Assembly (NCBI GenBank): GCA_031256775.1 | Contig: JAIRPX010000107.1 | Location: forward strand, 1 to 48,659 | Direction of reading: 5' to 3' | Source of the DNA: Dysgonamonadaceae bacterium | Lineage (GTDB): Bacteria; Bacteroidota; Bacteroidia; Bacteroidales; Azobacteroidaceae | Length of the DNA: 48,659 bases | Part shown: piece by piece, positions 10,070 through 19,200 of the stretch | Position numbering within the stretch: the first letter of the stretch is position 1 | Layout of the letters: the number at the start of each line of letters is the position of its first letter | The notes under the pieces: generated by a model | The model's database searches: none | What the model was told of the DNA's origin: nothing | Seen by the model: only the letters and a program-made list of their open reading frames with translations | Made by a program: the position numbers and the translations under genes

Positions 10070-10149
10070 AGGATTGCTTCTCCGCTAACGGCTCGCAATG
10101 ACGATCACAAAGCAACGTCATTGCAAAGGCAAAGCCTGAAGCAATCCAG
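10070..10149. repeat. Palindromic element, copy 4 (inside-out arms)
   Basis: The right-type arm GGATTGCTTC...CGCAATGACG comes first, and the left-type arm AACGTCATTGCAAAGGC...GAAGCAATCCAG second, so the order is inverted relative to other copies. It may be two abutting partial elements. It lies just downstream of the OstA-like gene. The stretch 9998-10069 shows nothing else. Confidence 0.7.
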
Positions 10150-10200
10150 TAATACAAGGTATCGCAGCTACGCTGCTCTGTTTATATTTCGTACATCCTT

Positions 10201-10278
10201 TACCGTGCGCTTACGCACACGGCTACAAAGATACTTGCGCTACGCGCCTTTTCGTAAAACACAAGGTTTTGCAGATGC
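10201..10278 (-). repeat. Dispersed repeat family B, copy 1
   Basis: Read on the minus strand it contains CATCTGCAAAACCTTGTG, AAGGCGCGTAGCGCAAGTAT and CTTTGTAGCCGTGTGCGTAA followed by GCGCACGGTA. The same roughly 80-bp sequence occurs on the + strand at 48112-48190. It contains internal hairpins (GGCGCGTAGCGC; GTGCGTAAGCGCAC). The two copies are 38 kb apart with high identity, and neither lies in a real gene. Confidence 0.8.
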
Positions 10279-10302
10279 TCAGTAAACGGCTCGCAATGAC
10301 GA

Positions 10303-10430
10303 ACAACGTCATTGCGAAGGCAAAGCCTGAAGCAATCCAGCATTGAAAACTGAAAACTGAAAACTAATTTCTGGATTGCTTCGCTAACGCTCACAATGAG
10401 GTTGCACAAAATTAAACCGCGTAAAGTATA
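10303..10430. repeat. Palindromic intergenic element, copy 5
   Basis: It runs from AACGTCATTGCGAAGGC through GAAGCAATCCAG, a filler of CTGAAAA heptamers, CTGGATTGCTTCGCTAACG, and finishes TTAAACCGCGTAAAGTATA. It lacks the left terminal arm. It stands about 50 bp upstream of the TPR-gene promoter. Confidence 0.8.
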
Positions 10431-10452
10431 ATTCATAATTTATAATTATTTG

Positions 10453-10488
10453 TTTGTGTGTAATTTGAAAATTTTATGCTATCTTTGC
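10453..10488 (+). promoter_or_regulatory. Probable promoter of the TPR gene
   Basis: TATCTTTGC at 10480-10488 is a full match to the Bacteroidetes -7 box. TTTG/TTGTGTG sequences at 10453-10460 lie in the -33 region. The predicted start (about 10494) leaves very little leader before the ATG at 10502, which favours the second in-frame ATG at 10511. Confidence 0.6.
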
Positions 10489-10501
10489 TGGATGTAAAAA
10501 T

Positions 10502-11854
10502 ATGAATATTATGACTAAAAGCATATCTCTCATTTGGATCATTCTTTTTTTGTCTGGCGCTGTGTTTTTACAGGCGCAAACACAGGATTCCGTACTGACG
10601 GATTATCTCCGTAAAGCGCAATACCAGCAAGCCATCGAATATATAGACACTCAGGAATCTTCGCGATATTTATTATATCAAAAAGCTTTGTGTTATAAAT
10701 GGTTAAACAATTATTCCAAAGCTATTGAGATTTTGGAAACTGCCCATGAAAATTATCCCGACGACATTTCTCTATTATTAGATCTTGCGCAATGTTACGA
10801 GGCTAACTTGCAGTATTCCAAAAGTATCAACAGTTATAATCATTTAATAGCCGCCGATTCTGCCAATCTTTATTTTCGTGTCAGGAAAGCCGATTTGTTA
10901 TATCGCGCCGAAAAATACGCGACTGCTTTGGAAAATTACCTTCAAATAGATACGGCAAAATACAGTCATGCCTATTTGGAAAAAAGCATCGCCCTTTGCT
11001 ACGAAAAACTAAACAGCATCGACAGCGCCAAAGTTCACTATCAGGCGGCATGGGAAGCCGACGCCCGCGACGTTTTTTCTATCCTGAGTTTGGTTAAACT
11101 TTGCCTTAATCAAATGGATTATTTACAGGCTTTGCAATACTCCGAAACGTTTCTCGCTACCGATACGACTAATGCGCAAATGAATGTACTTAACGCCCTT
11201 AGCTATTATAATCTCGGCAAATATAAAGAAGCTGTCCGCCGTTTTGAAAAATGTCTCGCTGTTGGTGATTCGTCCATTATAGTAAAACGCAGTCTTGGAA
11301 TTTCGCATTTTTTCCTGCAAAACGACACGGCAGCTCATCCCTACCTGCAACAGGTTTACGAGCAAGCCGATAGTACAAACAAGCACACACTTTACGCCTT
11401 AGCTTCCGTTAAATTCAATTTGCAACAATATTCGGAATCTATTCCTTTGTATCAGAAACTTATTGAGCGGGAATTGCCAAATCAGACAGCGCTATGTACT
11501 TATTATACAGGCTTATCTAAAGCATGTGAAAAAGACAGCTTATATGAAGACGCCCTTCGATATTACATAGAGGCGCTTCGCCATGCTCCATCTAACAGGC
11601 TTAAAATGGAATTGAATTTCAATATAGCTTCGCTGTTTGATTTTCAATTTAAAGATTATACTAAGGCTGTTTTTTATTATACTCAATATCAGGCAAATCT
11701 GTACAATTACCAAGACGTATTGCAGGAAGAAAAGGATTCAGATCCGGAAGAACTGAAATCTATTGAAGTTAAAATTAACGAACTAACTAAATATATTCAA
11801 AAATTAAAAACAGAACACAAAATCAATTATGAAGACAGGATTTGGCAGCATTAA
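10502..11854 (+). CDS. Exported tetratricopeptide-repeat protein
   Basis: The 450-residue product has a signal peptide (ending FLQAQ). Almost all the rest, about residues 35-420, is helical TPR sequence in 34-residue style, for example ALCYKWLNNYSKAIEILETA, ALSYYNLGKYKEAVRRFEKC and KLIERELP...ALRYYIEALRHAPS. A charged coiled-coil-like tail follows (QEEKDSDPEELKSIEVKINE). TPR arrays are protein-binding scaffolds and no catalytic motif is seen. The location is probably periplasmic. The start may be 10502 or 10511; the latter gives MTKSISL directly before the hydrophobic core. The specific partner is unknown. Confidence 0.85.
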   Translation: MNIMTKSISLIWIILFLSGAVFLQAQTQDSVLTDYLRKAQYQQAIEYIDTQESSRYLLYQKALCYKWLNNYSKAIEILETAHENYPDDISLLLDLAQCYEANLQYSKSINSYNHLIAADSANLYFRVRKADLLYRAEKYATALENYLQIDTAKYSHAYLEKSIALCYEKLNSIDSAKVHYQAAWEADARDVFSILSLVKLCLNQMDYLQALQYSETFLATDTTNAQMNVLNALSYYNLGKYKEAVRRFEKCLAVGDSSIIVKRSLGISHFFLQNDTAAHPYLQQVYEQADSTNKHTLYALASVKFNLQQYSESIPLYQKLIERELPNQTALCTYYTGLSKACEKDSLYEDALRYYIEALRHAPSNRLKMELNFNIASLFDFQFKDYTKAVFYYTQYQANLYNYQDVLQEEKDSDPEELKSIEVKINELTKYIQKLKTEHKINYEDRIWQH

Positions 11855-11942
11855 CGAGTTATTCATTTTGATTAACATATTTTTATAAATAAATTTCTAA
11901 AATAACATTTATATATTATTTTGTATCTTAAAAAGAACTAAT

Positions 11943-12926
11943 ATGGATTTTGTAATATTATGGGTTGACGATAAAGACAGCCGTTGGAGAGCCGAATACG
12001 AAAAATATTCTTTGCTGGAAATAGGTGACAAAAGTGCATGTCGCTTTCGCGACTGGGAAAATTTGCGTTACTGGTTTCGTGGAGTTGAAAAATTTGCCAA
12101 CTGGGTAGATAAAATATTTTTTATTACAGCAAATCAAATTCCGGAATGGATGAACACAAATCACCCTAAACTGCGATTAGTCAACCATGAAGAGTACATT
12201 CCCAAAGAAATGCTGCCAACGTTCAATTCCAATACAATAGAATTATTCATGCATAAACTGCCCGATTTATCGGAACAGTTTGTTCTCTTTAACGACGACT
12301 TTTTTATTATCGACAAAATTTCCCCAAAACGTTTTTTCATAAAAGGTTTGCCTGTAGATATATGCGCCATGAACGCTTATGGCGGGGGCTGGCTTTCAAT
12401 TTGCAATATGTGCAATTTGGAAATTGTCAACAGAAATTTTGATAAAAGGCATGTTTTGCGGAAAAATTTTTCCAAATGGTTCAGTTTGCGGAATGGAGTT
12501 CATCTTATACGAACCCTTTTATTGATGGGATGGCCCAGATTTACCGGCTTTTATGATCCACATCTTCCTCAGCCTTTTTTAAAATCCATACTTAAAGAAG
12601 TATGGGACAAAGAAAGCGAAGCAATAATAGCATCTATTCCTCCGCATTTCAGGCAAAAAGCCAACATATCACAATATTTATATCGCTATTGGCAACTGCT
12701 TACAGGAAATGTTAAATGCCGCAATGTTGACTCATGCAGCGCCCTTTTTACTATAGAAAACCTTGCAGACGTTGATGCTGCGGAGAAAGTAATTAAAAAG
12801 CAAAAGAAAAGTATTATTGTCGTTAATGATGCAATAGAAGTTGATTCCGAATTTGAATATGCCCGCGAAAGGATAAACAAGGCATTTGAATCAATCTTAC
12901 CGGAAAAGTGTTCATTTGAGAAATAA
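11943..12926 (+). CDS. Stealth-family sugar-phosphate transferase (capsular polysaccharide type)
   Basis: The 327-residue protein starts with the Stealth CR1 motif DFVILWVDDKDSRW (2-15). CR2-like sequence follows: FRDWENLRYWFRGVEKF, VDKIFFITANQIPEW, NHEEYIP, LPTFNSNTIE, and FVLFNDDFFI with the acidic NDD. A CR3-like YDPHLPQPF lies near residue 195. The family includes bacterial capsule hexose-phosphate transferases and human GNPTAB, which move a sugar-1-phosphate onto an acceptor sugar. It has no signal peptide, so it is cytoplasmic. No other capsule genes surround it; it lies alone between a TPR gene and a repeat array. Its TAA stop is also the first three bases of a 94-bp tandem repeat. Confidence 0.87.
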   Translation: MDFVILWVDDKDSRWRAEYEKYSLLEIGDKSACRFRDWENLRYWFRGVEKFANWVDKIFFITANQIPEWMNTNHPKLRLVNHEEYIPKEMLPTFNSNTIELFMHKLPDLSEQFVLFNDDFFIIDKISPKRFFIKGLPVDICAMNAYGGGWLSICNMCNLEIVNRNFDKRHVLRKNFSKWFSLRNGVHLIRTLLLMGWPRFTGFYDPHLPQPFLKSILKEVWDKESEAIIASIPPHFRQKANISQYLYRYWQLLTGNVKCRNVDSCSALFTIENLADVDAAEKVIKKQKKSIIVVNDAIEVDSEFEYARERINKAFESILPEKCSFEK

Positions 12927-13299
12927 CCGCAGGCAACGCTACGCTCACCTACGGTTATGAAAATCAAGCCCATTCGGGCTTTTGCTGGCGCGACTTGGTA
13001 AGCCGTACCTGCATCACTAACCGCAGACAACGCTATGCTCGCCTACGGTTATGAAAATCAAGCCCATTCGGGCTTTTGCAGGCGCGACTTGGTAAGCCGT
13101 ACCTGCATCACTAACCGCAGGCAACGCTACGCTCGCCTACAGTTATGAAAATCAAGCCCATTCGGGCTTTTGCTGACGCGACTTGGTAAGCCGTGCCTGT
13201 ATCACTAACCGCAGGCAACGCTGCGCTCACCTGCGGTTATGAAAATCAAGCCTATTCGGGCTTTTGCAGGCGCGGCTTGGTAAGTCGTGCCTGCATCTT
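12924..13299. repeat. Four tandem copies of a 94-bp unit
   Basis: Units begin at 12924, 13018, 13112 and 13206 with an exact 94-bp period and only scattered substitutions. Each unit has two hairpins: ACCGCAGGC...GCCTACGGTT, and AAGCCCATTCGGGCTT. A GGCGCGACTTGGTAAGCCGT segment follows. The period is not a multiple of three, so it is unlikely to be coding. The first unit starts on the stop codon of the Stealth gene. A diverged half-unit occurs at 16111-16145. Confidence 0.93.
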
Positions 13300-13322
13300 A
13301 TCTACTCACCAACTTGTTTACG

Positions 13323-13437
13323 AATCTCTCGTCTACTCGTTTACTAATCCCTTGTCTACTTGTTTACGAATCTCTCGTCTACTTGTCTACTCATCTCCCG
13401 TCTACTTGTCCACTCATCTCTCGTCTACTCTTCCCCG
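13323..13437. repeat. 23-bp tandem repeat (five units)
   Basis: Units start at 13323, 13346, 13369, 13392 and 13415 and follow the pattern AATCTCTCGTCTACTTGTCT plus three bases. A partial, offset unit precedes them (about 13300-13322). The strand is pyrimidine-rich. The 23-bp period excludes a conserved reading frame. It lies between the 94-bp array and the prfC promoter. Confidence 0.88.
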
Positions 13438-13515
13438 ACACATCTTTCATGCTTTATAAATTCAATTATTCATCTATTCAATTATTCATTTTACGTGTAA
13501 TTAGAAAATTTCATG

Positions 13516-13524
13516 TAACTTTGC
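13516..13524 (+). promoter_or_regulatory. Probable prfC -7 box
   Basis: TAACTTTGC matches the Bacteroidetes -7 consensus exactly and lies 15 bp before the first ATG at 13540. No clear TTTG is seen at -33; a GTGT lies at about 13495. Confidence 0.6.
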
Positions 13525-13539
13525 GCCCAAATTTTAAAT

Positions 13540-15123
13540 ATGATGAACGAATTAACAAATGAGATACGGCGTCGAAGGACTTTTGCAATAATAAGTCACC
13601 CAGATGCCGGTAAAACTACATTGACCGAAAAACTGTTGCTCTTTGGAGGCGCTATTCATGTTGCCGGAGCAGTTAAATCAAACAAAATTAAGAAGACAGC
13701 CGTTTCCGACTGGATGGAAATAGAAAAGCAGCGCGGGATTTCAGTTGCCACATCCGTAATGGGATTTGATTATGAAGAACATAAAATCAATATTCTTGAT
13801 ACGCCCGGTCACCAGGATTTCGCTGAAGACACTTACCGTACTTTAACTGCTGTAGATAGCGTAATTATTGTAATTGATACGGCAAAAGGTGTGGAGGCAC
13901 AAACACGCAAATTAATGGAAGTGTGCAGGATGCGTAAAACGCCGGTTATAGTTTTCGTTAATAAAATGGACCGCGACGGAAAAGACCCTTTCGATTTGCT
14001 GGATGAACTGGAACAGGAACTTCATATTCATGTACGCCCGTTGAGCTGGCCAATTGAAATGGGAAGCAAATTCAAGGGCGTTTATAATATTTACGAAGAA
14101 AAATTAGATCTTTATGTTCCAAGTAAACAGGTTGTTACGGAATCAATAGAATTTAAAGACATAAATAATCCCGATCTTGAAAATCATATCGGGAGCGAAT
14201 CATCAGAGAAGCTTCGCGCCGATTTGGACTTGATAACAGGCGTTTATCCCCAATTTGACATTGACGCCTATCTTGCAGGCGATATTGCGCCGGTCTTTTT
14301 TGGCTCAGCCCTTAACAACTTTGGAGTCAAGGAGTTGTTGGACTGTTTTATTCGCATTGCGCCATTTCCACGTCCGGTTGTGGCAACAGAAAAAACAGTT
14401 ATACCTGAAAATGATCCTTTTTCAGGCTTTATATTTAAAATCCATGCCAATATGGATCCGAACCATCGGAGTTGCATAGCTTTTTTAAAGATATGCTCCG
14501 GAAAATTTGAGCGTAACACTAATTACAAACATGTCCGTTTAGACAAGATGATGAAATTCTCGCAGGCGACAGCTTTTATGGCACAGAAAAAAGAAACTGT
14601 TGACGAAGCCTACGCCGGCGATATTATTGGTTTGCCGGATACTGGGAATTTCAAAATAGGCGACACCCTGACGGCAGGCGAGAACTTGCATTTCAAGGGT
14701 TTGCCGAGTTTTTCCCCCGAACTGTTTAAGTATATAGAAAATGCTGATCCGATGAAAACCAAGCAGTTAAACAAAGGGATTGATCAGCTTACAGACGAAG
14801 GTGTAGCTCAACTTTTTATCAATCAGTATAATGGACGAAAAATTATCGGAACAGTTGGGCAATTGCAGTTTGAAGTTATTCAATACCGGTTGCTGCATGA
14901 ATACGGCGCACAGTGCCGATGGGAATCAATTAGTTTATACAAAGCATGTTGGATAGAAAGCAACTCGCCGGAAGCATTAGAGAATTTCAAAAAGAGGAAA
15001 TATCAATATATGGCAGTTGATAAACAGGAACGCGATGTGTTCCTTGCCGATTCAAACTACATGCTACAGATGGCGCAACAAGATTTTCCTGACATAAAAT
15101 TTCATTTCAGTTCGGAATTTTGA
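13540..15123 (+). CDS. prfC: Peptide chain release factor 3
   Basis: RF3 is the GTPase that recycles RF1/RF2 from the ribosome after termination. The 527-residue length is standard. The G motifs are in order: P-loop SHPDAGKTT (19-27), switch [10 protein letters not shown] (65-73), G3 DTPGHQDF (87-94) and G4 NKMD (141-144). The RF3-specific C-terminal domain follows ([15 protein letters not shown] and the conserved [13 protein letters not shown] region). The first codons are ATG ATG, so 13540 or 13543 may be used. It converges on the sigma-factor gene with only 6 bp between the stop codons. Confidence 0.97.
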   Translation: MMNELTNEIRRRRTFAIISHPDAGKTTLTEKLLLFGGAIHVAGAVKSNKIKKTAVSDWMEIEKQRGISVATSVMGFDYEEHKINILDTPGHQDFAEDTYRTLTAVDSVIIVIDTAKGVEAQTRKLMEVCRMRKTPVIVFVNKMDRDGKDPFDLLDELEQELHIHVRPLSWPIEMGSKFKGVYNIYEEKLDLYVPSKQVVTESIEFKDINNPDLENHIGSESSEKLRADLDLITGVYPQFDIDAYLAGDIAPVFFGSALNNFGVKELLDCFIRIAPFPRPVVATEKTVIPENDPFSGFIFKIHANMDPNHRSCIAFLKICSGKFERNTNYKHVRLDKMMKFSQATAFMAQKKETVDEAYAGDIIGLPDTGNFKIGDTLTAGENLHFKGLPSFSPELFKYIENADPMKTKQLNKGIDQLTDEGVAQLFINQYNGRKIIGTVGQLQFEVIQYRLLHEYGAQCRWESISLYKACWIESNSPEALENFKKRKYQYMAVDKQERDVFLADSNYMLQMAQQDFPDIKFHFSSEF

Positions 15124-15129
15124 ATGAGA

Positions 15130-15633
15130 TTAGCGCATATCTTTCAAAGTCTTCTGAAGTTCCTGTCGTGCAAAGAATATACGGCTTTTCACACTGCCCA
15201 GAGGCAAATCCAGTTTGTCTGCAATTTCATTGTATTTATAGCCTGCTAAAAACATTGAGAAAGGTATTCTCAAATTGGTATTCAAGCTGTTAACGGCTTT
15301 CTTTATTTCCTTAACAGTCATGGTTCCATCCGGAGAATCAAAACCCGAATCCTGTGAAAGGTTCAAGTGGTATAAATCTTCAGTCTGGTCAATAACTGTC
15401 TGGTTTCTTACCACTTTACGGTAGTTATTGATAAAGATATTGCGCATGATTGTTAATACCCACCCCTTAAAATTAACATTATCAATATATTTATCTTGAT
15501 TGTTTAAGGCTTTAAGCGTAGTGTCCTGTAATAAATCGTGAGCATCTTCGCGGTTCGCGGTAAGCATTAAGGCAAAATTGAACATGTTGTCCTGGATGCC
15601 TAAAATTCTTTCTTGAAATTGTGCTGAGTTCAT
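15130..15633 (-). CDS. ECF-type RNA polymerase sigma factor
   Basis: The 167-residue protein has sigma region 2 (about 15-80: ALMLTANREDAHDLLQDTTL, then FKGWVLTIMRNIFINNYRK). It also has sigma region 4 (about 115-165: FLAGYKYNEIADKLDLPLGS, then VKSRIFFARQELQKTL). This is the typical compact sigma-70 family ECF architecture. No anti-sigma gene (FecR-like or zinc-finger) lies beside it, so its signal input cannot be read from context. The upstream gap holds a -7-like box at 15716-15724. It lies 0.65 kb beyond the terminator of the large minus-strand gene run, but a regulatory link is only a possibility. Confidence 0.93.
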   Translation of the reverse strand: MNSAQFQERILGIQDNMFNFALMLTANREDAHDLLQDTTLKALNNQDKYIDNVNFKGWVLTIMRNIFINNYRKVVRNQTVIDQTEDLYHLNLSQDSGFDSPDGTMTVKEIKKAVNSLNTNLRIPFSMFLAGYKYNEIADKLDLPLGSVKSRIFFARQELQKTLKDMR

Positions 15634-15715
15634 ATCAAAATAATTAAAAGTTCAACATTAAAAAAAACAGTAACTATAAAACCTTGTATAATAGCTGTTT
15701 TTTCTGTTTTGTCAT

Positions 15716-15750
15716 ACAAAAGTATAAGCAAAAAATCATTTTCTGGCAAA
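15716..15750 (-). promoter_or_regulatory. Probable promoter of the sigma-factor gene
   Basis: On the minus strand the -7-like box is TACTTTTGT (15716-15724) and a TTTGCC -33-like box covers 15745-15750. The spacer is about 22 bp, slightly long. The same nonamer occurs upstream of the 61-residue leader ORF at 47839-47847. It leaves a leader of about 75 nt before the ATG at 15633. Confidence 0.45.
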
Positions 15751-15940
15751 ACTCAAACACTAATTTTCAGTATATATTAAAACTTAATTGCCACGTAACA
15801 TGCTTCATAGCCGCTTAACAAAATTGTAAAACAAACATTGCAATCAACATAAGTTTTTGCAAAATGTAAATTGCATATAAAACAAAAATGACATTAAAAT
15901 CCGCCCAGAATCAAAATAGATTACAGAATGTGGAAGAAAT

Positions 15941-16019
15941 TACGAATTACAAATTATGAATTATGAATTATGAATTATGAATTGGCTGGCGCGGCTCGTT
16001 CATCGTCATTGCGAGCGTT
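15941..16019. repeat. AATTATG heptamer tract plus one arm of the palindromic element
   Basis: Four AATTATG heptamers (15952-15979) follow a degenerate start and run into a single arm, GGCTGGCGCGGCTCGTTCATC then GTCATTGCGAGCG (to 16019). The same heptamer fills part of the element at 26175-26343. The interval 15751-15940 is AT-rich and shows nothing I can name. Confidence 0.7.
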
Positions 16020-16036
16020 TTTCTTCCTATGCATCC

Positions 16037-16067
16037 AACCTGTTAGGTCTTAAAGACCTAACAGGTT
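16037..16067. repeat. Perfect 15-bp-arm hairpin
   Basis: AACCTGTTAGGTCTT is followed after one A by its exact reverse complement, then TTTTAGG on the + strand. It could act as a factor-independent terminator for + strand transcription, but no + strand gene ends here. It is more likely a mobile palindrome or a relic of one. Confidence 0.7.
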
Positions 16068-16110
16068 TTAGGTTTTAACAGGGGTTGGGGGTGAGGAGGC
16101 AGTCGTTTTT

Positions 16111-16224
16111 AGCCGCAGGCAACGCTATCGCTCGCCTGCGGTTATGAAAATTTTGTCCTTTCAGGACATTGCTTCGCTAACGCTCGCAATGACGTTGCTC
16201 AAAACCATACCTTGAAGAGTATAT
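16111..16224. repeat. Mosaic of a 94-bp-type half unit and a right arm of the palindromic element
   Basis: 16111-16145 (GCCGCAGGCAACGCTATCGC then TCGCCTGCGGTTATG) resembles the first half of the 94-bp unit at 12924. 16168-16224 matches the right arm of the palindromic family (TTGCTTCGCTAACG to CATACCTTGAAGAGTATATA). Between them lies a short GTCCTTTCAGGAC hairpin. The mosaic sits just past the end of the minus-strand gene run. Confidence 0.7.
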
Positions 16225-16261
16225 AAAAAAACTTCACAGGTTTTAAAAACCTGTGAAGTTT
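16225..16261 (-). terminator. Intrinsic terminator of the 31-kb minus-strand gene run
   Basis: AAACTTCACAGG and CCTGTGAAGTTT form a long stem with an A/T-rich top. On the minus strand it is followed by a run of T residues (complement of 16225-16230). It starts 24 bp after the stop of the 1346-residue gene. This is the clearest intrinsic terminator in the window. Confidence 0.8.
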
Positions 16262-16285
16262 AGATTAGCTTTATACAGGCAAAGA

Positions 16286-19200
16286 TTACCTGATAATTAC
16301 AAGTTCCTTACGTGTTTCCTCCCGTTGAGAAGCATGTATATTCTTAACGAGATATATGCCATTAACCGTCGGCTTTTGAATTTCCACGCCCTGCAAACTG
16401 TAATATTTAACAAGGATTACAGGATCGCTGGAATCTATAGCCGATATGCCAACATTACCGGTTCCAATTGACGTATATAGATTTGTAACGCCTTTTGTTA
16501 CAATCACAGCTTCAAACGGTTTAATCAACGGCGTAGCATCTTCCGCCAATAAAACGAAATAGCTGTCCAAATAATCGTATGGGGTTAAATTGCTAACCGA
16601 GCAAATATAGTAACGTTCCGCTTCGTCGATTGCATCTGTATTTGCCACAAAAGGATTCGCAATGAACGTATATCCCTGAGCAAGAGCGCTAACCGCTGCT
16701 GCCGTGTTGTACAGAGTCGGGTTGTCAGTTGAAACAAAGGTAATTTCTGTTTCCTCAGTGCAACTTAAAAGATAGCCTTTATTTACTTCAAATGAGGTTG
16801 CTGCTTCGTAGAGATTGGTCGTTCCGTTGTAGGATTTCAGTTCATACGCATCGGCAGGAGTAGTTTCGCTAAGTCCAAACGGGAAACCTAATGCGTATTT
16901 AGTTCCCGCTTCAAAAGTTTTAACTAATTTAACCTTGCCGTTTACTTCCAAACCACCGTTTTCAATGCCTGTCAGCTGTCCGGTAGATGTATTGTCCGAT
17001 TTGAATACAATGTCACCGTAAATATCCTTGTTATAACTGGTTGCCGTTTTAATTTCATTAACGTCAATTACGAAATCAATAAACGATTCCACAGGAATAA
17101 ACTGAAGAGCATTACCTCCGTCGTTAGCATATTCTGCATAGTCTGTTACCGTAGCGCCGCCTTGATCGTCAACTATTTTGCCTGTCGTTTTGTTATAAAT
17201 ACGCCATGCGTCATATACGTTTTTGTTCCATGCCAACGCAAACTCGTTGCCGGTTCCTGATTCTAATGCATTATATTTGTCGGTTACATAACCAAACTCG
17301 TAACCGTTAACGCTCACCAACTTGAAGTTATCCCATGTTCCGACCAATTTCCAGTACTGATTAATATTGTTTTCGTCCAAATCTGTCTGCGTTAAATTTG
17401 CATCAAGTCCGCTGTCCGTAACAACTTTATTTACTCCTGTTGTAGTTACGCTGGATGGCGAACGGCGCAGGAACTGAATACGATACCAGTTATTTTCCGT
17501 ACTTGTGCTGAATTTCGGCAAGTTAAATTCAATATCTTCTTCAGGAATGAACGCGATAGAGCTTCCATCGTCGGGAATTACGTGATATTTACATATTTGC
17601 GTATTTTGCAGGTAAGATCCCAAAGCCACTTTGTTAATATAACTGCTTATTTCATTGCAATATATTTGCCATGAACCGTCGTCGCGTTTGTCAAAGCGGT
17701 ATGTGGTATTGGCTGTTGCCGTTGTATAGAAACGGTCGGCAGCAATATCTCCCTGTGCGGCTGCGGTATAAACAATTTCGTTGCCTGTTTTGCTGATAAT
17801 ACGGTATTTACCTGAAACTCCGGTAGAAACAACTTTCCACAATTGAGCGTCTTCACCTTCGATTGCAGGACGAGTTTCCAGAGCTTTTGTTTCGCCCATA
17901 TCCTGGATGATATTTCCGCCGCGTTTAAAGAACTGGATATAATACCAGACATCTTTTCCTGCTTCGCTCAAAGTTACGGGCAATTCCGTAGCTTCGCCAA
18001 CGCCTGTCAGTACAATTTTCTTTGTTTCAGCATTAAGACTGTTTATTTCAATCGTATCTGAATAAGTTCTTGCTTCTGTAGGCTTGAATGTCACGCCAAG
18101 TATGCCACCGGTTGCCGGATCAAACTGCGTATCATCAATTTCAAAATAGTTAGAGTCTGCGCCTGTCTGCGTATAGGCAATATCGCCCTGGGCATAAGAA
18201 ATTGAAATAGAAGTCGTTTTCTTTTCAGAAATCAAACCGGCGGTAATATTGCCGAAATCAACAGTTGACGAAGTTAACGTAATAAACGGATCGCCTGTGC
18301 CGGTTCCCGTTAAAGCCACCGACTTGGTTTCGCCATTTGCCGTTATTTCTAATGTAGCTGTATAGTTTACTACCGCGCTGGTCGGTGCGAAAACAATGTT
18401 CAAAGTTCCACCGCGTTTATTGCTCCATACACTCGCTGCTTGATCGACAGTAAAATAGGAAGCATTAGCGCCTGTAATCACATAATCAACCGTACCCGTA
18501 AGATTCCGTGTGTTAACGGCAAAAGAAAGATCTTTTGTGGTTTCATTTGCAACAATATCGAAATCCAGTGTCGCGCTTTCAACCGTAAATTCGGGAGCGG
18601 GAGATACCGGTATGAAATAGAACCAGTTGCCGCCATCGTTTACCGAATATCCCGTAATTTCATACGCTCCGGAATTTTCGCTGTTAACATAACGGTAAGA
18701 ACCATTACATGTTGTCGTATTATTGTATAATTGAATAAGCGCCAGGTTGCCGTTAGTTGTATGATTTTCTATTTTAAACGAATTTCCATCGCCTTTATTT
18801 TTACTTACATACTTGTTAACGCCATTTGACGCCATTTCATAACCGGCATAGCTTTCTATTTTAAGATCATCAATAGCGCCGGTAAATTTCCAGTATTGGG
18901 CTGTTGTTTCAGCTTTAGCTACTCCGCACTTGATATTTGCATTCAGTCCAACGTCTTCAACCGACTGTGAAGTACCCCTTCTCTGGAACTGTATGCGATA
19001 CCATTTTTCGTCGTCGTCGGTACTGAATAGCAAATTATAAAAATTCAGGATAAAATCTTCCTGTCCTTCTTCTACAAAAGCTACGCTATTACCCAAGTCG
19101 TCTGCTAACGGATTACCATACAGTGTGTAAGTATTGTTACTTGCTCCTTTGTTAATAGACAGGCTTTTTTCGTTGTTATAAATGACACTATAACCGGCGT

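Noticed and set aside
10200-10436. Open frame whose translation resembles one at 47984-48190
   Set aside because: The similarity comes from shared noncoding repeat family B. Neither frame has a start context, a domain or coding-like composition.
12924-13437. Possible CRISPR array in the tandem repeats
   Set aside because: Units are contiguous (94 bp and 23 bp) with no unique spacers between short conserved repeats, and no cas gene is present.
13193-13459. Open frame of 88 codons across the repeat arrays
   Set aside because: It runs through 94-bp and 23-bp repeats whose periods are not multiples of three, has low-complexity composition and no family resemblance.
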